From Bacteroidales bacterium (GTDB lineage: Bacteria > Bacteroidota > Bacteroidia > Bacteroidales > Bacteroidaceae), in the NCBI GenBank assembly GCA_004557035.1, contig SFFB01000018.1, forward strand, positions 1 through 36,948: DNA of 36,948 nucleotides, written 5' to 3'. The notes under the pieces are model-generated. The model did not search any database and was not told the origin of the DNA. It worked only from the letters and a program-made list of their open reading frames with translations. Positions within the stretch are counted from its first letter, which is position 1, and the number at the start of each line of letters is the position of its first letter. The position numbers and the translations under genes were made by a program. Positions 16,640 through 23,867 of the stretch are shown piece by piece.

Positions 16640-16744
16640 GCTGCCATAAGGACAGAAAAAAACAGTCATAAGGCCCGTAAGCGCCTGAAACACAGAGAAG
16701 AGAGGGCCGCGTCGGGCTCTCTCTTCTCTGCTACCCCAAAGATA
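16640..16744 (-). ncRNA. Minus-strand promoter-plus-hairpin element, copy A
   Basis: On the minus strand TATCTTTGG (16744-16736) is followed by GTAGCAGAG, then a strong hairpin with a perfect 12-bp arm (CAGAGAAGAGAG, near 16692-16703, pairing with 16719-16730), then TTTCAGGCGCTTACGGG and CTTATGACTG before a T7 run. These blocks match copy B near 6 kb in order and spacing while the hairpin sequence differs. The hairpin is therefore conserved as a structure, which argues for an RNA. The sulfatase gene has its own promoter downstream, so this could be a separate transcript. Confidence 0.5.
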
Positions 16745-16818
16745 ACACCAAACGCCGAAAAACAAAAAGACAACACTACGCGGGCCGCCGGGCAAGGCAC
16801 CAAAACTTTTCTGACATT

Positions 16819-16864
16819 ATTTCTTGAAATCTGTTATACGTTATTCAAGAAATGCTTAACTTCG
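16819..16864 (+). promoter_or_regulatory. Palindromic operator and promoter of the umuDC-like pair
   Basis: ATTTCTTGAA (16819-16828) and TTCAAGAAAT (16844-16853) are perfect 10-bp inverted arms around a 15-bp centre. The -7 box TAACTTCG lies at 16857-16864, so the palindrome covers the -33 position. ATG 16889 follows 24 bp after the box. A repressor bound here would block polymerase. The same arm is not found elsewhere in the window. Confidence 0.7.
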
Positions 16865-16888
16865 CAGGCACATCAAGCCATAAAGACG

Positions 16889-17539
16889 ATGACACCAATC
16901 CCCAAGAACACTCACGGCGGGCGGCGTGAAGGCGCCGGCAGGCCCAAGGGGCAGAGCCGCTTGTTTGCCTTCAGGGCCGACGCCGACATGGCCCGTTACA
17001 TTGACGGCCGGGCCAATAAGACGCGGTTTATCACCGACTGCATCTCACGCGCCATGGCCGAAGACGTACAGGCCGCTTCCGGCAGTCCCGAATGGCTGGA
17101 CGGCATGATTGGCGCCGACCGGCTGCAGCCTTTGCGCCTGCCTTTTTTCGACGTCAAGGTGGCCGCCGGCTTCCCCGTGCCGCTCGATGGCGACGAGCAG
17201 GCACGCGAGATGGACGTGTGGCGCATGCTTTGCCCCCATCCCGAAGCCTCCTACCTCATCCGCGTACGCGGCGAGTCGATGATAGAGGCCGGCATTGCCT
17301 CGGGCGACATCCTGATTGTGGACAAAAGCAACCGCGAACCGCTGGACAACCAGGTGGCCCTGTGCGAACTCAACGGCGAATACACCGTCAAGTATGTGGC
17401 CCGGCGCGAAGGCCGTCTGTGTCTTGTGCCGGCCAACAAAGACTATCCCGTGATAGAGGTCAACGCCGGCGACGACTTCAGCGTGTGGGGCGTGGTCACT
17501 TACATCATTCACAAACCCCAAGGGCCGTGTTCGCGTTAG
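16889..17539 (+). CDS. umuD: UmuD-like S24 peptidase with N-terminal DNA-binding-like region
   Basis: A 216-residue protein of the LexA/UmuD self-cleaving family. Residues 10-21 (GGRREGAGRPKG) resemble an AT-hook, and residues ~25-62 (including ANKTRFITDCISRAM) look like a ribbon-helix-helix. The peptidase part starts near 85. The likely cleavage bond is Ala93-Gly94 (VAAGFP), the nucleophile Ser130 (RGESMIEAG) and the base Lys168 (YTVKYV). The spacings of 36 and 38 residues nearly match UmuD of E. coli (cleavage 24, Ser60, Lys97). UmuD itself has no DNA-binding domain, so this may be both repressor and polymerase subunit. ATG 16889 follows the promoter; the frame above it is not credible. It overlaps umuC by 13 bp. 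Confidence 0.88.
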   Translation: MTPIPKNTHGGRREGAGRPKGQSRLFAFRADADMARYIDGRANKTRFITDCISRAMAEDVQAASGSPEWLDGMIGADRLQPLRLPFFDVKVAAGFPVPLDGDEQAREMDVWRMLCPHPEASYLIRVRGESMIEAGIASGDILIVDKSNREPLDNQVALCELNGEYTVKYVARREGRLCLVPANKDYPVIEVNAGDDFSVWGVVTYIIHKPQGPCSR

Positions 17540-18834
17540 TTGATTGCAACAGTTTTTTCTGCTCGGTCGAGCGGGTTTTTCACCCCGGCCTGCGCGGTGT
17601 GCCCGTCTGTGTGTTGTCCAACAACGACGGCTGCATCGTGGCGCTCACTCCCGAGGCCAAGGCGCTGGGACTCAGGCGCGGCGATCCGCTGTTTAAGGTG
17701 CGCGATGTCGTGGCTCGTGGCGGTGTGCGCGTGTTTTCGGGCAATTTGATGCTCTATGCCGCCATGTCGCGCCGCATCAACCGCATTTTGCGTCGCCACA
17801 TTCACTATGTCGAGACCTATAGCATCGACGAGTGTTTTTGTAATCTGCAAGGCTACGAGCGTTTGTGTGAGGCCAAGCCAAATGGCGGCTCTGGCGAAGC
17901 GGCGTCCGGCCTCGAGGGGTTCATACGCGACATCGTCGGCGAGATAGACCGCAGCACGGGCATACCGGTGAGCGTGGGCATCGCGCCGACCAAGACGCTT
18001 GCCAAAATGGGCAGCAAGTTTGCCAAGCAATACAAGGGCTATCGCGCCGTTTGCCTCATCGACACCGACGAGAAACGACGCAAGGCGCTCGCTCTCTTTC
18101 CCCTGGCCGACGTGTGGGGCATTGGCCGAAACACCTTGCGCGACCTGCTGGCCTACGGAGTGAACACGCCGCTCGACTTGGCCGAGAAGTCAGAAGCCTG
18201 GGTGCGCAGCCGTTTCAGTCTGCCCGTGGTGCGCACGTGGATGGAACTGCGCGGCACGCCCTGCATCGACACGGCCGAGCCCCTTGTGGCCGGCACCATC
18301 ACCACCAGCCGCAGTTTTGGCCACGCGGTGACCGACCTGGGCAACCTGCGCGAAGCCGTGGCCCATTTCACGGCCGCGTGTGCCAACAAGTTACGCGCTC
18401 GGAGTGCCTTGGCCGGCACGATTTCGGTGTTTGTGGCCAACAGCCCCTTCGACCAAAGAGCACCGTGGTATGGTGGGAGTTCCACGCGCCCGCTGTTTGT
18501 GCCCACCGCCGATACGCTCGAACTCACACGGACGGCACTCGACATCCTCACCGAGATATACCGGCCGGGCATACAATACAAAAAAGCCGGCGTGATTTTG
18601 AGTCACATCGTGCCGGCAGCCCCTTTGCAACTCCGGCTCTTCGACCCCGTCGACGGCCGCAGCCATCGCCGCCGGCTGATGCAGGTGGTGGACGGGCTCA
18701 ACCACCGTTTTGGCTTGAAGCGCGTGCACCTGGCCGTCGAGGGCGACAAGGAGAGCCCGTGGCACGTCAAATGCGCGCACAGCACGCCCGATTATCTTAC
18801 CGACATCGACCAACTCCTGACGGTGAGGATTTAG
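17527..18834 (+). CDS. umuC: Y-family translesion DNA polymerase, UmuC-like
   Basis: A 435-residue Y-family polymerase that copies damaged DNA at low fidelity with activated UmuD. GTG 17527 gives VFALVDCNSFFCSVE, the conserved start, and the AAGGG just upstream can serve as its binding site; upstream residues in the frame are a shadow of the umuD frame. Catalytic residues include Asp6 (VDCN) and Asp101-Glu102 in YSIDECF; most family members have SIDEAF, so Cys103 is a small departure. GIAPTKTLAKMGSKFAK and VWGIGRNTLRDLLAYGV (helix-hairpin-helix) follow, then the little-finger domain and a C-terminal UmuC tail. The 13-bp overlap with umuD implies coupled translation. Confidence 0.94.
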   Translation: MFALVDCNSFFCSVERVFHPGLRGVPVCVLSNNDGCIVALTPEAKALGLRRGDPLFKVRDVVARGGVRVFSGNLMLYAAMSRRINRILRRHIHYVETYSIDECFCNLQGYERLCEAKPNGGSGEAASGLEGFIRDIVGEIDRSTGIPVSVGIAPTKTLAKMGSKFAKQYKGYRAVCLIDTDEKRRKALALFPLADVWGIGRNTLRDLLAYGVNTPLDLAEKSEAWVRSRFSLPVVRTWMELRGTPCIDTAEPLVAGTITTSRSFGHAVTDLGNLREAVAHFTAACANKLRARSALAGTISVFVANSPFDQRAPWYGGSSTRPLFVPTADTLELTRTALDILTEIYRPGIQYKKAGVILSHIVPAAPLQLRLFDPVDGRSHRRRLMQVVDGLNHRFGLKRVHLAVEGDKESPWHVKCAHSTPDYLTDIDQLLTVRI

Positions 18835-18862
18835 GAGAGTGAGGTTTGGGCAAGGCGGCGCT

Positions 18863-19093
18863 GCAAGCCCTGAAAGGGCGCGACATAATAGCCCAGGTCG
18901 TTAGGCCTGGGGCTGGAATGATTACTCTAATTCCCGGCCTGCAAGGTCGGCACATCACGGGAATGTATATTTGGAATAACATATTGAAGATTAGACGCTT
19001 GATGTGCCGACCTTACAGGCCGGAGTCATAGCGTATATCGTATACCCAGGCCTGACGACCTAGGCTATTATGTTACGCCCTTTCAGGGCTTGC
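18863..19093. repeat. Nested palindromic REP-like element
   Basis: Outer arms 18863-18911 and 19045-19093 are 49 bp each with about four mismatches. They include CCCTGAAAGGGC and the GGTCG..GCCTGGG block. Inner arms 18934-18957 and 19000-19023 are 24 bp with one mismatch, around a 42-bp centre. The inner arms share GGTCGGCACAT with the 4021-4085 hairpin. A weaker relative lies at 28636-28721. The form recalls REP/BIME elements or a small non-autonomous transposable element. No transposase is in the window. Confidence 0.8.
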
Positions 19094-19158
19094 AAGTTAG
19101 GCCGCCAATAAAAACAAGTTTTTTATTTTGCCCACCACTCACCTTGCACTAACTTTGC
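19090..19158 (+). promoter_or_regulatory. Promoter-bearing repeat module upstream of lolD
   Basis: GCAAGTTAGGC, the palindrome AAAACAAGTTTT (about 19111-19122), then TTTG (19127-19130), a 19-bp spacer and TAACTTTG (19150-19157). Transcription should start near 19163, only ~17 nt before ATG 19180. The module begins inside the right arm of the nested palindrome. Confidence 0.75.
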
Positions 19159-19179
19159 ACAACCAAGCACACGGACAAT

Positions 19180-19875
19180 ATGATAGAAATCAAGAACATC
19201 CATAAATCGTTTGGCACGCTGGAGGTGCTGCGCGGCATCGACCTCGACATACACAAGGGGGAGGTGGTGAGCATCGTGGGACCAAGCGGAGCCGGCAAAA
19301 CCACACTGCTGCAAATCATGGGCACACTCGACCGGCCCGACGAAGGCTCCGTCTGCATAGGCGGCACTAACGTGCTGGAACTCAAACGCGCGGCACTCGC
19401 CCACTTCAGAGGCGAACACATCGGCTTCGTGTTTCAGTTTCACCAACTATTGCCCGAATTTACAGCCATCGAAAACATCACTATTCCGGCACTCATCGCC
19501 GGACGACACGGGCGGGAGACGACCCGACGGGCCAAAGAACTGCTCGACTTCATGGGACTGGCCGACCGCGCCGACCACAAACCGGCACAACTCTCGGGCG
19601 GCGAAAAACAACGCGTTGCCGTGGCTCGCGCACTGATGAACCAGCCCGACGTCATCCTGGCAGACGAACCGTCGGGTAGCCTCGACAGCCACAACAAGGC
19701 CGAACTGCACCAACTCTTCTTCGACCTCAGAGACAAAATGGGGCAGACCTTCGTCATCGTCACACACGACGAAGAACTGGCACGACTCACCGACCGGACC
19801 ATACACTTGGCCGACGGACGCATTGAAGGACTCACCGAGAAAACCGAAACAGACCCATCCACACCAAACGCATAA
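19180..19875 (+). CDS. lolD: ABC transporter ATPase, LolD-like
   Basis: A 231-residue ATPase subunit. Walker A is GPSGAGKTT (residues 34-42), the signature LSGGEKQRVAVARAL starts at about 138, Walker B VILADEP is at 158-164, and the H-loop is in VTHDEEL. The sequence is closest to the LolD/MacB group, which in Gram-negatives drives lipoprotein release toward the outer membrane. No LolC/E-type permease is beside it, so the partner must be elsewhere. A MacB- or FtsE-like role cannot be excluded. Its promoter comes from the repeat module just upstream, and the S1-domain gene follows after 15 bp. Confidence 0.85.
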   Translation: MIEIKNIHKSFGTLEVLRGIDLDIHKGEVVSIVGPSGAGKTTLLQIMGTLDRPDEGSVCIGGTNVLELKRAALAHFRGEHIGFVFQFHQLLPEFTAIENITIPALIAGRHGRETTRRAKELLDFMGLADRADHKPAQLSGGEKQRVAVARALMNQPDVILADEPSGSLDSHNKAELHQLFFDLRDKMGQTFVIVTHDEELARLTDRTIHLADGRIEGLTEKTETDPSTPNA

Positions 19876-19890
19876 CCTTTCACACTGACT

Positions 19891-20730
19891 ATGATAAAAT
19901 TAGGCGACTGGAACCGTCTCTCTATCACGCGCTTCACCGACCACGGCGCCTACCTCGACGGCGGCGAACAGGGTGAAATCCTGATGCCAAAAGCCTTCGT
20001 GCGTCGAGAAATGAAACCCGGCGACACCGTGCGGGTCTTCGTCTACCACGACCAAAGTAGCCGGCTCGTGGCCACGATGGAACACCCACTGGCCCGGGTG
20101 GGCGACTTCGCCAGCCTGCGTGTGGCTTGGACCAACCGCTATGGCGCCTTTATGGACTGGGGACTGATGAAAGACCTCTTTGTGCCCTTCAGAGAACAAA
20201 AACGGCCGCTGCGACAAGGCGACCGCGCACTCGTCTATGTCTATATCGACCAACAGAGCGGACGCATTGTGGGCACCACCAAAATAGAGAAACACCTCAA
20301 CCCCGTGCCGGAAGGCGAATATAAGCGGGGCGACGAAGTGGAACTGCTCGTGATGAAAACCACACCGCTGGGGCTCAAAGTCATCGTGGACAATCTCTAC
20401 GAAGGTCTCATCTATGCCAACAGCGTGTTTGGTGCCATGCCGCGCATCGGCGACACGCTCAGAGGTGTGGTGAGCGGCGTGAGACCCGACGGCAAAATAG
20501 ACATCAGCCCCGACCGCCTCGGCGTGGACCGCTTCAGAGACTTTGCCGACATCCTGCTCGACGAGTTGAAGGCCGCCGGCGGCAGCCTGCCCTTTGCCGA
20601 CCACAGCACGCCCGAAGAAATCGCCGAGCGGTTCAACGTGAGCAAAAAGACCTTCAAACGAGCCATAGGTACGCTCTACAAGGCCAAACTCATCAAACTT
20701 TTTGACCGAAAAATTGTCTTGGTTCGCTGA
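19891..20730 (+). CDS. cvfB: S1-domain RNA-binding protein, CvfB family
   Basis: A 279-residue protein of the CvfB (YitL-like) family. It has tandem S1-type folds (about residues 5-65, 70-135 and 145-215, with GAYLDGGEQGEILMPK and GLKVIVDNLYEGLIYANSVF) and a C-terminal winged helix (STPEEIAERFNVSKKTFKRAIGTLYKAKLIKL). CvfB binds RNA and affects virulence gene expression in Staphylococcus; in Bacteroidetes its job is unknown. It is 15 bp downstream of lolD and probably cotranscribed. Confidence 0.9.
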   Translation: MIKLGDWNRLSITRFTDHGAYLDGGEQGEILMPKAFVRREMKPGDTVRVFVYHDQSSRLVATMEHPLARVGDFASLRVAWTNRYGAFMDWGLMKDLFVPFREQKRPLRQGDRALVYVYIDQQSGRIVGTTKIEKHLNPVPEGEYKRGDEVELLVMKTTPLGLKVIVDNLYEGLIYANSVFGAMPRIGDTLRGVVSGVRPDGKIDISPDRLGVDRFRDFADILLDELKAAGGSLPFADHSTPEEIAERFNVSKKTFKRAIGTLYKAKLIKLFDRKIVLVR

Positions 20731-20780
20731 GAAAAGCGCCACTTCTATAGAAAAACACCCGTACGCACGCACTGGGGCGC

Positions 20781-20811
20781 TTGCAAGTTTCAAATCTTCT
20801 CTCTACTTTTG
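20781..20811 (+). promoter_or_regulatory. Promoter of the candidate RNA
   Basis: TTGC (20781-20784), a 19-bp spacer and TACTTTTG (20804-20811) make a good Bacteroidetes promoter with no coding frame behind it. Confidence 0.65.
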
Positions 20812-20816
20812 CATCA

Positions 20817-20917
20817 GACAAACAGAGCAAATCTCAACTTAGCGCATAGTTTTTTCATCTCTATATAAGTTCTGTGAAGCAACCCTTCGTCGTGACGACG
20901 CGGGGTTGCATTTTTTT
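20817..20917 (+). ncRNA. Candidate ~100-nt small RNA with intrinsic terminator
   Basis: A promoter at 20781-20811 is followed about 65 nt later by a textbook terminator: GCAACCC (20879-20885), CGTCG/CGACG around TGA (20888-20900), GGGTTGC (20903-20909) and T7 (20911-20917). No open frame of use lies between. A possible closing stem pairs ACAGA (near 20822) with TCTGT (near 20871). It lacks the SRP RNA GGAAGCAGC motif, and I do not match it to tmRNA, 6S or RNase P RNA. It could be a free sRNA or an attenuator for the gene at 21151, but that gene has its own promoter. Confidence 0.6.
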
Positions 20918-21081
20918 GTGCCGGCGTGATTGACGTGACTCAGACCGTCCAGTCACAGCAACGTGATGAACGACAATCTTTTATAGAGGCGTGACTGTGT
21001 GATTGGAGAAAAGGTGCAAACTCACGTTAAGGCGTGCGCACGCGTATGCGCATGAACCGCAGCCTTATGACGGCCACCTTG

Positions 21082-21113
21082 TTTGGACCGAGAGCAAAAA
21101 ATTTGTAACTTCG
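21082..21113 (+). promoter_or_regulatory. Promoter of the sensor/AraC regulator
   Basis: TTTG (21082-21085), a 20-bp spacer and TAACTTCG (21106-21113). The start would be near 21119, about 32 nt before ATG 21151. The stretch 20918-21081 before it holds short GTGACT/AGTCAC-type repeats but nothing I can name. Confidence 0.7.
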
Positions 21114-21150
21114 CCTCAACACCCATCCAACCTATCATTGTTATCACTCT

Positions 21151-22677
21151 ATGCTCCGTTTTCCCTCCATATTATATTATTGTGTTTGCGCCCTTGCTCT
21201 ATGTCTGCTGTCGGCCTGCGGCAGCGAGCCTGAGCGGCACAAAGTCGGCGTGTCGCAATGTCTTGGCGACAAATGGCACGAAAAAATGAACACCGAGATG
21301 CAGCGCGAAGCAGCGTTTGTGGGCACCATCGACCTCCACATCCGCCGCGCGGGTGGCAACAGTCGGCAGCAATGTCTGGACATCGACAGTTTCATCTCCG
21401 AAGGCGTGGACCTGCTCATAGTGTCGCCCAACGAGATGCATGGCGTGACTGCCGCCATTGAGCGAGCCCGACAGGCCAACATCCCCGTCATCATCGTAGA
21501 CCGAAAGATAGACCGCGATCTGGGCTACGTCTTCATCGGCATGGACAATTACAAAGCCGGTTTGATGGCCGGAGAATATGCCGCGGCAGAGTTGAAAGGG
21601 AAAGGAACGGTGGTGGAAATCACCGGCTTGAGCAATAGTTCGCCGGCCATCAACCGCCACAGGGGCTTTGCCGAGGCTCTGGCCAACCATCCAGACATCA
21701 CCTGCTCCGCCATCATCGACGGCGCATGGAACGGAGAGGTGGCAGCCCGCCGTCTCGACTCGCTTATGGCCCAAGGGCTGCGTCCTGACCTTGTGTTTGC
21801 CCACAATGACCGCATGGCCGGTGATGCCGCCGAGGTGGCAGGTAAATATGGCGCCAAGACGTTCTTCATTGGTGTAGATGCCCTGCCGGGCAAGGGCTTT
21901 GGCGTAGATAAGGTCAAGAACGGTCGGCTCAAAGCCACCATCATCAATCCCACTGGTGGCGACCGCATCATTCGCGTGGCCGACAGCCTGCTCTCGGGGC
22001 TGAATGTGAGCAAGAATACCCTGCTGGAGTCCACGCTCATCGACCAAGACAATGTGCAACTTGTGGAAGACCAGCAGTTGCAAATGGCACAAGAAGAGAG
22101 CAAGATTGTGCAACTTGGTGAGCGGATAAACGCCTTCGACAAGCGCTATTCCCACCAACGCATCTATCTCTATGTCTGCATCCTTGCTTTTGTTCTGCTT
22201 GGCGTGATGTTTATATTCTTCCTCAGAGCCTACAGGGCCGGACTGCGCAACAACGCACGGCTCGTGCTCCAAGCCCGCCGACTGGAGCAGCAGCGCAACC
22301 AGTTGGCTCTACTCACCAAAGACACGGACAACACCGACGATGCCTTCAGTGTGCATTTGCGGGAAGTGGTAGACGAGGGACTGAGCGACCCGGACTTTGG
22401 TGTGGAAGAAATGGCCGCCAAGATGAATATGGCGCGAAGCCAACTGTTCAGAAAAATCAAAGCCGCCTACGGTTATACGCCAGCGGAGTTTCTGCGTGCT
22501 GCCCGTTTGAAGCGCGGTGCAGAAATGCTCTCACACTCCAAAATGACCGTGGCCGAAGTGGCCTTTGCCGTAGGTTTCTCTTCGCCGGCCTATTTCTCCA
22601 AATGCTACCGCGCCTATTTCGGACAAAACCCTCGCTCGGTGAGCAAAGAAGAGAATAAGGCAGAAGGCGAGGAATGA
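21151..22677 (+). CDS. Periplasmic-binding-protein/AraC membrane regulator
   Basis: A 508-residue sensor-regulator in one chain. Residues 1-23 end in LLSAC, which could be a lipobox or part of a signal anchor. Residues ~30-310 are a ribose-type periplasmic binding domain (KVGVSQCLGDKWHEKMNTEM, LIVSPNEMHGVT, IIVDRKIDRDLGYVFIGMDN). A membrane helix spans ~338-360 (YLYVCILAFVLLGVMFIFF). A short coiled linker and an AraC-type double helix-turn-helix follow (~400-498). It resembles a Bacteroides hybrid two-component sensor without the kinase and receiver parts, so a sugar signal in the periplasm would act directly on the DNA-binding domain at the membrane. The sugar and target are unknown; no sugar-use genes are adjacent. 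Confidence 0.88.
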   Translation: MLRFPSILYYCVCALALCLLSACGSEPERHKVGVSQCLGDKWHEKMNTEMQREAAFVGTIDLHIRRAGGNSRQQCLDIDSFISEGVDLLIVSPNEMHGVTAAIERARQANIPVIIVDRKIDRDLGYVFIGMDNYKAGLMAGEYAAAELKGKGTVVEITGLSNSSPAINRHRGFAEALANHPDITCSAIIDGAWNGEVAARRLDSLMAQGLRPDLVFAHNDRMAGDAAEVAGKYGAKTFFIGVDALPGKGFGVDKVKNGRLKATIINPTGGDRIIRVADSLLSGLNVSKNTLLESTLIDQDNVQLVEDQQLQMAQEESKIVQLGERINAFDKRYSHQRIYLYVCILAFVLLGVMFIFFLRAYRAGLRNNARLVLQARRLEQQRNQLALLTKDTDNTDDAFSVHLREVVDEGLSDPDFGVEEMAAKMNMARSQLFRKIKAAYGYTPAEFLRAARLKRGAEMLSHSKMTVAEVAFAVGFSSPAYFSKCYRAYFGQNPRSVSKEENKAEGEE

Positions 22678-22696
22678 TTGGGGAATCGTTTGACTG

Positions 22697-22912
22697 AATG
22701 TATTTTATTTGCCACACTCTCACTTGCACTAACTCTCGCCTTCGCAGAAGTTAGGCTGCGCTCGGCAAAGTCCAATAAAAACGAGTTTCTTGGCCTTTGC
22801 TCTCACTTGCACTAACTTTCGCCTTCGCAGAAGTTAGGCTGCGCTCGGCAAAGTCCAATAAAAAACGACTTTTTGGGCCTTTGCTCTCACTTGCACTAAC
22901 TTTCGCTTCGCA
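22697..22912 (+). repeat. Three tandem copies of the promoter-bearing repeat
   Basis: The string CACTTGCACTAACT begins at 22721, 22804 and 22888, giving periods of 83 and 84 bp. Each unit has the TAACT-type -7 box, a hairpin CTAACTT/AAGTTAG, the GTTAGGCTGCGCTCGGCAAAG block, an AAAACNNNTTTT-like palindrome and a TTTG. The boxes read TAACTCTC, TAACTTTC and TAACTTTC, each departing from TAnnTTTG at the end. Up to three promoters may point at the acetyltransferase gene. Confidence 0.8.
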
Positions 22913-22955
22913 GGTAGTCTTGGCGGTTTATCAGCTAACAAATTATTGATTGAAC

Positions 22956-23537
22956 ATGAACAAAAAAAAGAATATGCACAAGCTCAACCCAGAATACGAA
23001 AAGATGCTCAGCGGCGAGGTGTATAGAGCGAACGACGAGGGGTTGCTGAAAGAACTGAACGCATGCAAAGATCGCTGCTGGGAATACAACCAAATACGCC
23101 CCACGCTCATCAAGGAACGCAACGAAAAGCTGCACGAGATACTTGGCCGCTGCGATGAAGATACGTTCATCAACCAGCCATTCTTCTGCGACTACGGCAA
23201 ACACATCCGGGTGGGCAAGCGTTTTTTTGCCAACTTCAACTGGACGGTACTTGATGAAGCCATGGTGACCATTGGCGACGACTGCTTCATCGGGCCTAAC
23301 GTCAGCATCTATACGGCGTGTCACTCCACAGACCCTGTGGAACGGAATACCAGGAAAGAGTGGGCGCGTCCTGTAACAATAGGCAACAACTGCTGGATAG
23401 GCGGAAGTGTATCTATCCTGCCTGGCGTATCCATCGGAGATAACGTAACCATTGGAGCTGGTAGCGTGGTTGTGAAAGATATACCATCTGGCAGCGTGGC
23501 GGTTGGTAATCCGGCAAAGATAATAAAGAGAATATGA
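22956..23537 (+). CDS. Maltose/galactoside O-acetyltransferase family (left-handed beta-helix)
   Basis: A 193-residue hexapeptide-repeat acetyltransferase. The N-terminal Mac domain (EYEKMLSGEVYRANDEGLLKEL) is followed by the beta-helix with ITIGDDCFIGPNVSIY-type repeats, the catalytic His in TACHSTDP, and GNNCWIGGSVSILPGVSIGDNVTIGAGSVV near the end. It moves acetyl from acetyl-CoA to a sugar hydroxyl; the natural acceptor is not known. ATG 22956 is chosen over the in-frame TTG at 22950; ATG 22974 is also possible. The name maa or lacA would be a guess, so none is given. Confidence 0.9.
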   Translation: MNKKKNMHKLNPEYEKMLSGEVYRANDEGLLKELNACKDRCWEYNQIRPTLIKERNEKLHEILGRCDEDTFINQPFFCDYGKHIRVGKRFFANFNWTVLDEAMVTIGDDCFIGPNVSIYTACHSTDPVERNTRKEWARPVTIGNNCWIGGSVSILPGVSIGDNVTIGAGSVVVKDIPSGSVAVGNPAKIIKRI

Positions 23538-23567
23538 GAAAAGTCTATGACAATAGATACAACCAAC

Positions 23568-23756
23568 ATGTGCTCACATCTTCAGAATAAGCTGTTTGAA
23601 CCGGAAGGCGTGTATCATCCCATATGGCAAGCCGTGCAGGGCGATGAGACCCTGACGGCTGTGGTGCGGGAATGTCAACCGACGACAAGGCGAGAGCAGA
23701 AGACAAACCATACTTGGATTATGCCGAGCCGCGGAGAAGGAAGACGAAGTCAATAA
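23568..23756 (+). pseudogene. Possible 5' gene remnant
   Basis: The first ~38 codons (SHLQNKLFEPEGVYHPIWQ, then AVQGDETLTAVVRE) read like a normal Bacteroidales protein start. From about 23685 the translation turns into arginine-rich noise that overlaps the next repeat module. This looks like the stub of a gene cut short by the repeat, but it could be a short real gene. I do not recognise the family. It starts 30 bp after the acetyltransferase stop. Confidence 0.35.
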
Positions 23757-23801
23757 AAACAGGTTTTTCTTGCCATTCCGCTCGCCTTGCACTAACTTTG
23801 C
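23735..23801 (+). promoter_or_regulatory. Promoter-bearing repeat module upstream of nhaD
   Basis: A degraded GCCGAGCCGCGG block, AAAACAGGTTTT (near 23757-23768), CTTG (23769-23772), a 20-bp spacer and TAACTTTG (23793-23800). The start would be near 23806, about 60 nt before ATG 23868. Confidence 0.7.
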
Positions 23802-23867
23802 AGGCTCATACAACTGCCTATTTTTCACCCCAAATATCTTCAACTAAACAATACTTCTAAGTAAATT

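Noticed and set aside
16637..16888. N-terminal extension of the UmuD-like protein
   Set aside because: These 84 codons cross the RNA-like element, the palindrome and the promoter, so they are upstream of the transcript start.
18051..18842. 263-codon plus-strand frame inside umuC
   Set aside because: It is an out-of-frame shadow rich in Arg and His; the umuC frame carries all motifs.
20817..20917. SRP (4.5S) RNA
   Set aside because: The size fits, but the conserved GGAAGCAGC-type helix and tetraloop are absent.
22697..22912. CRISPR array
   Set aside because: The units repeat end to end with an 83-84 bp period and no unique spacers; no cas genes are near.
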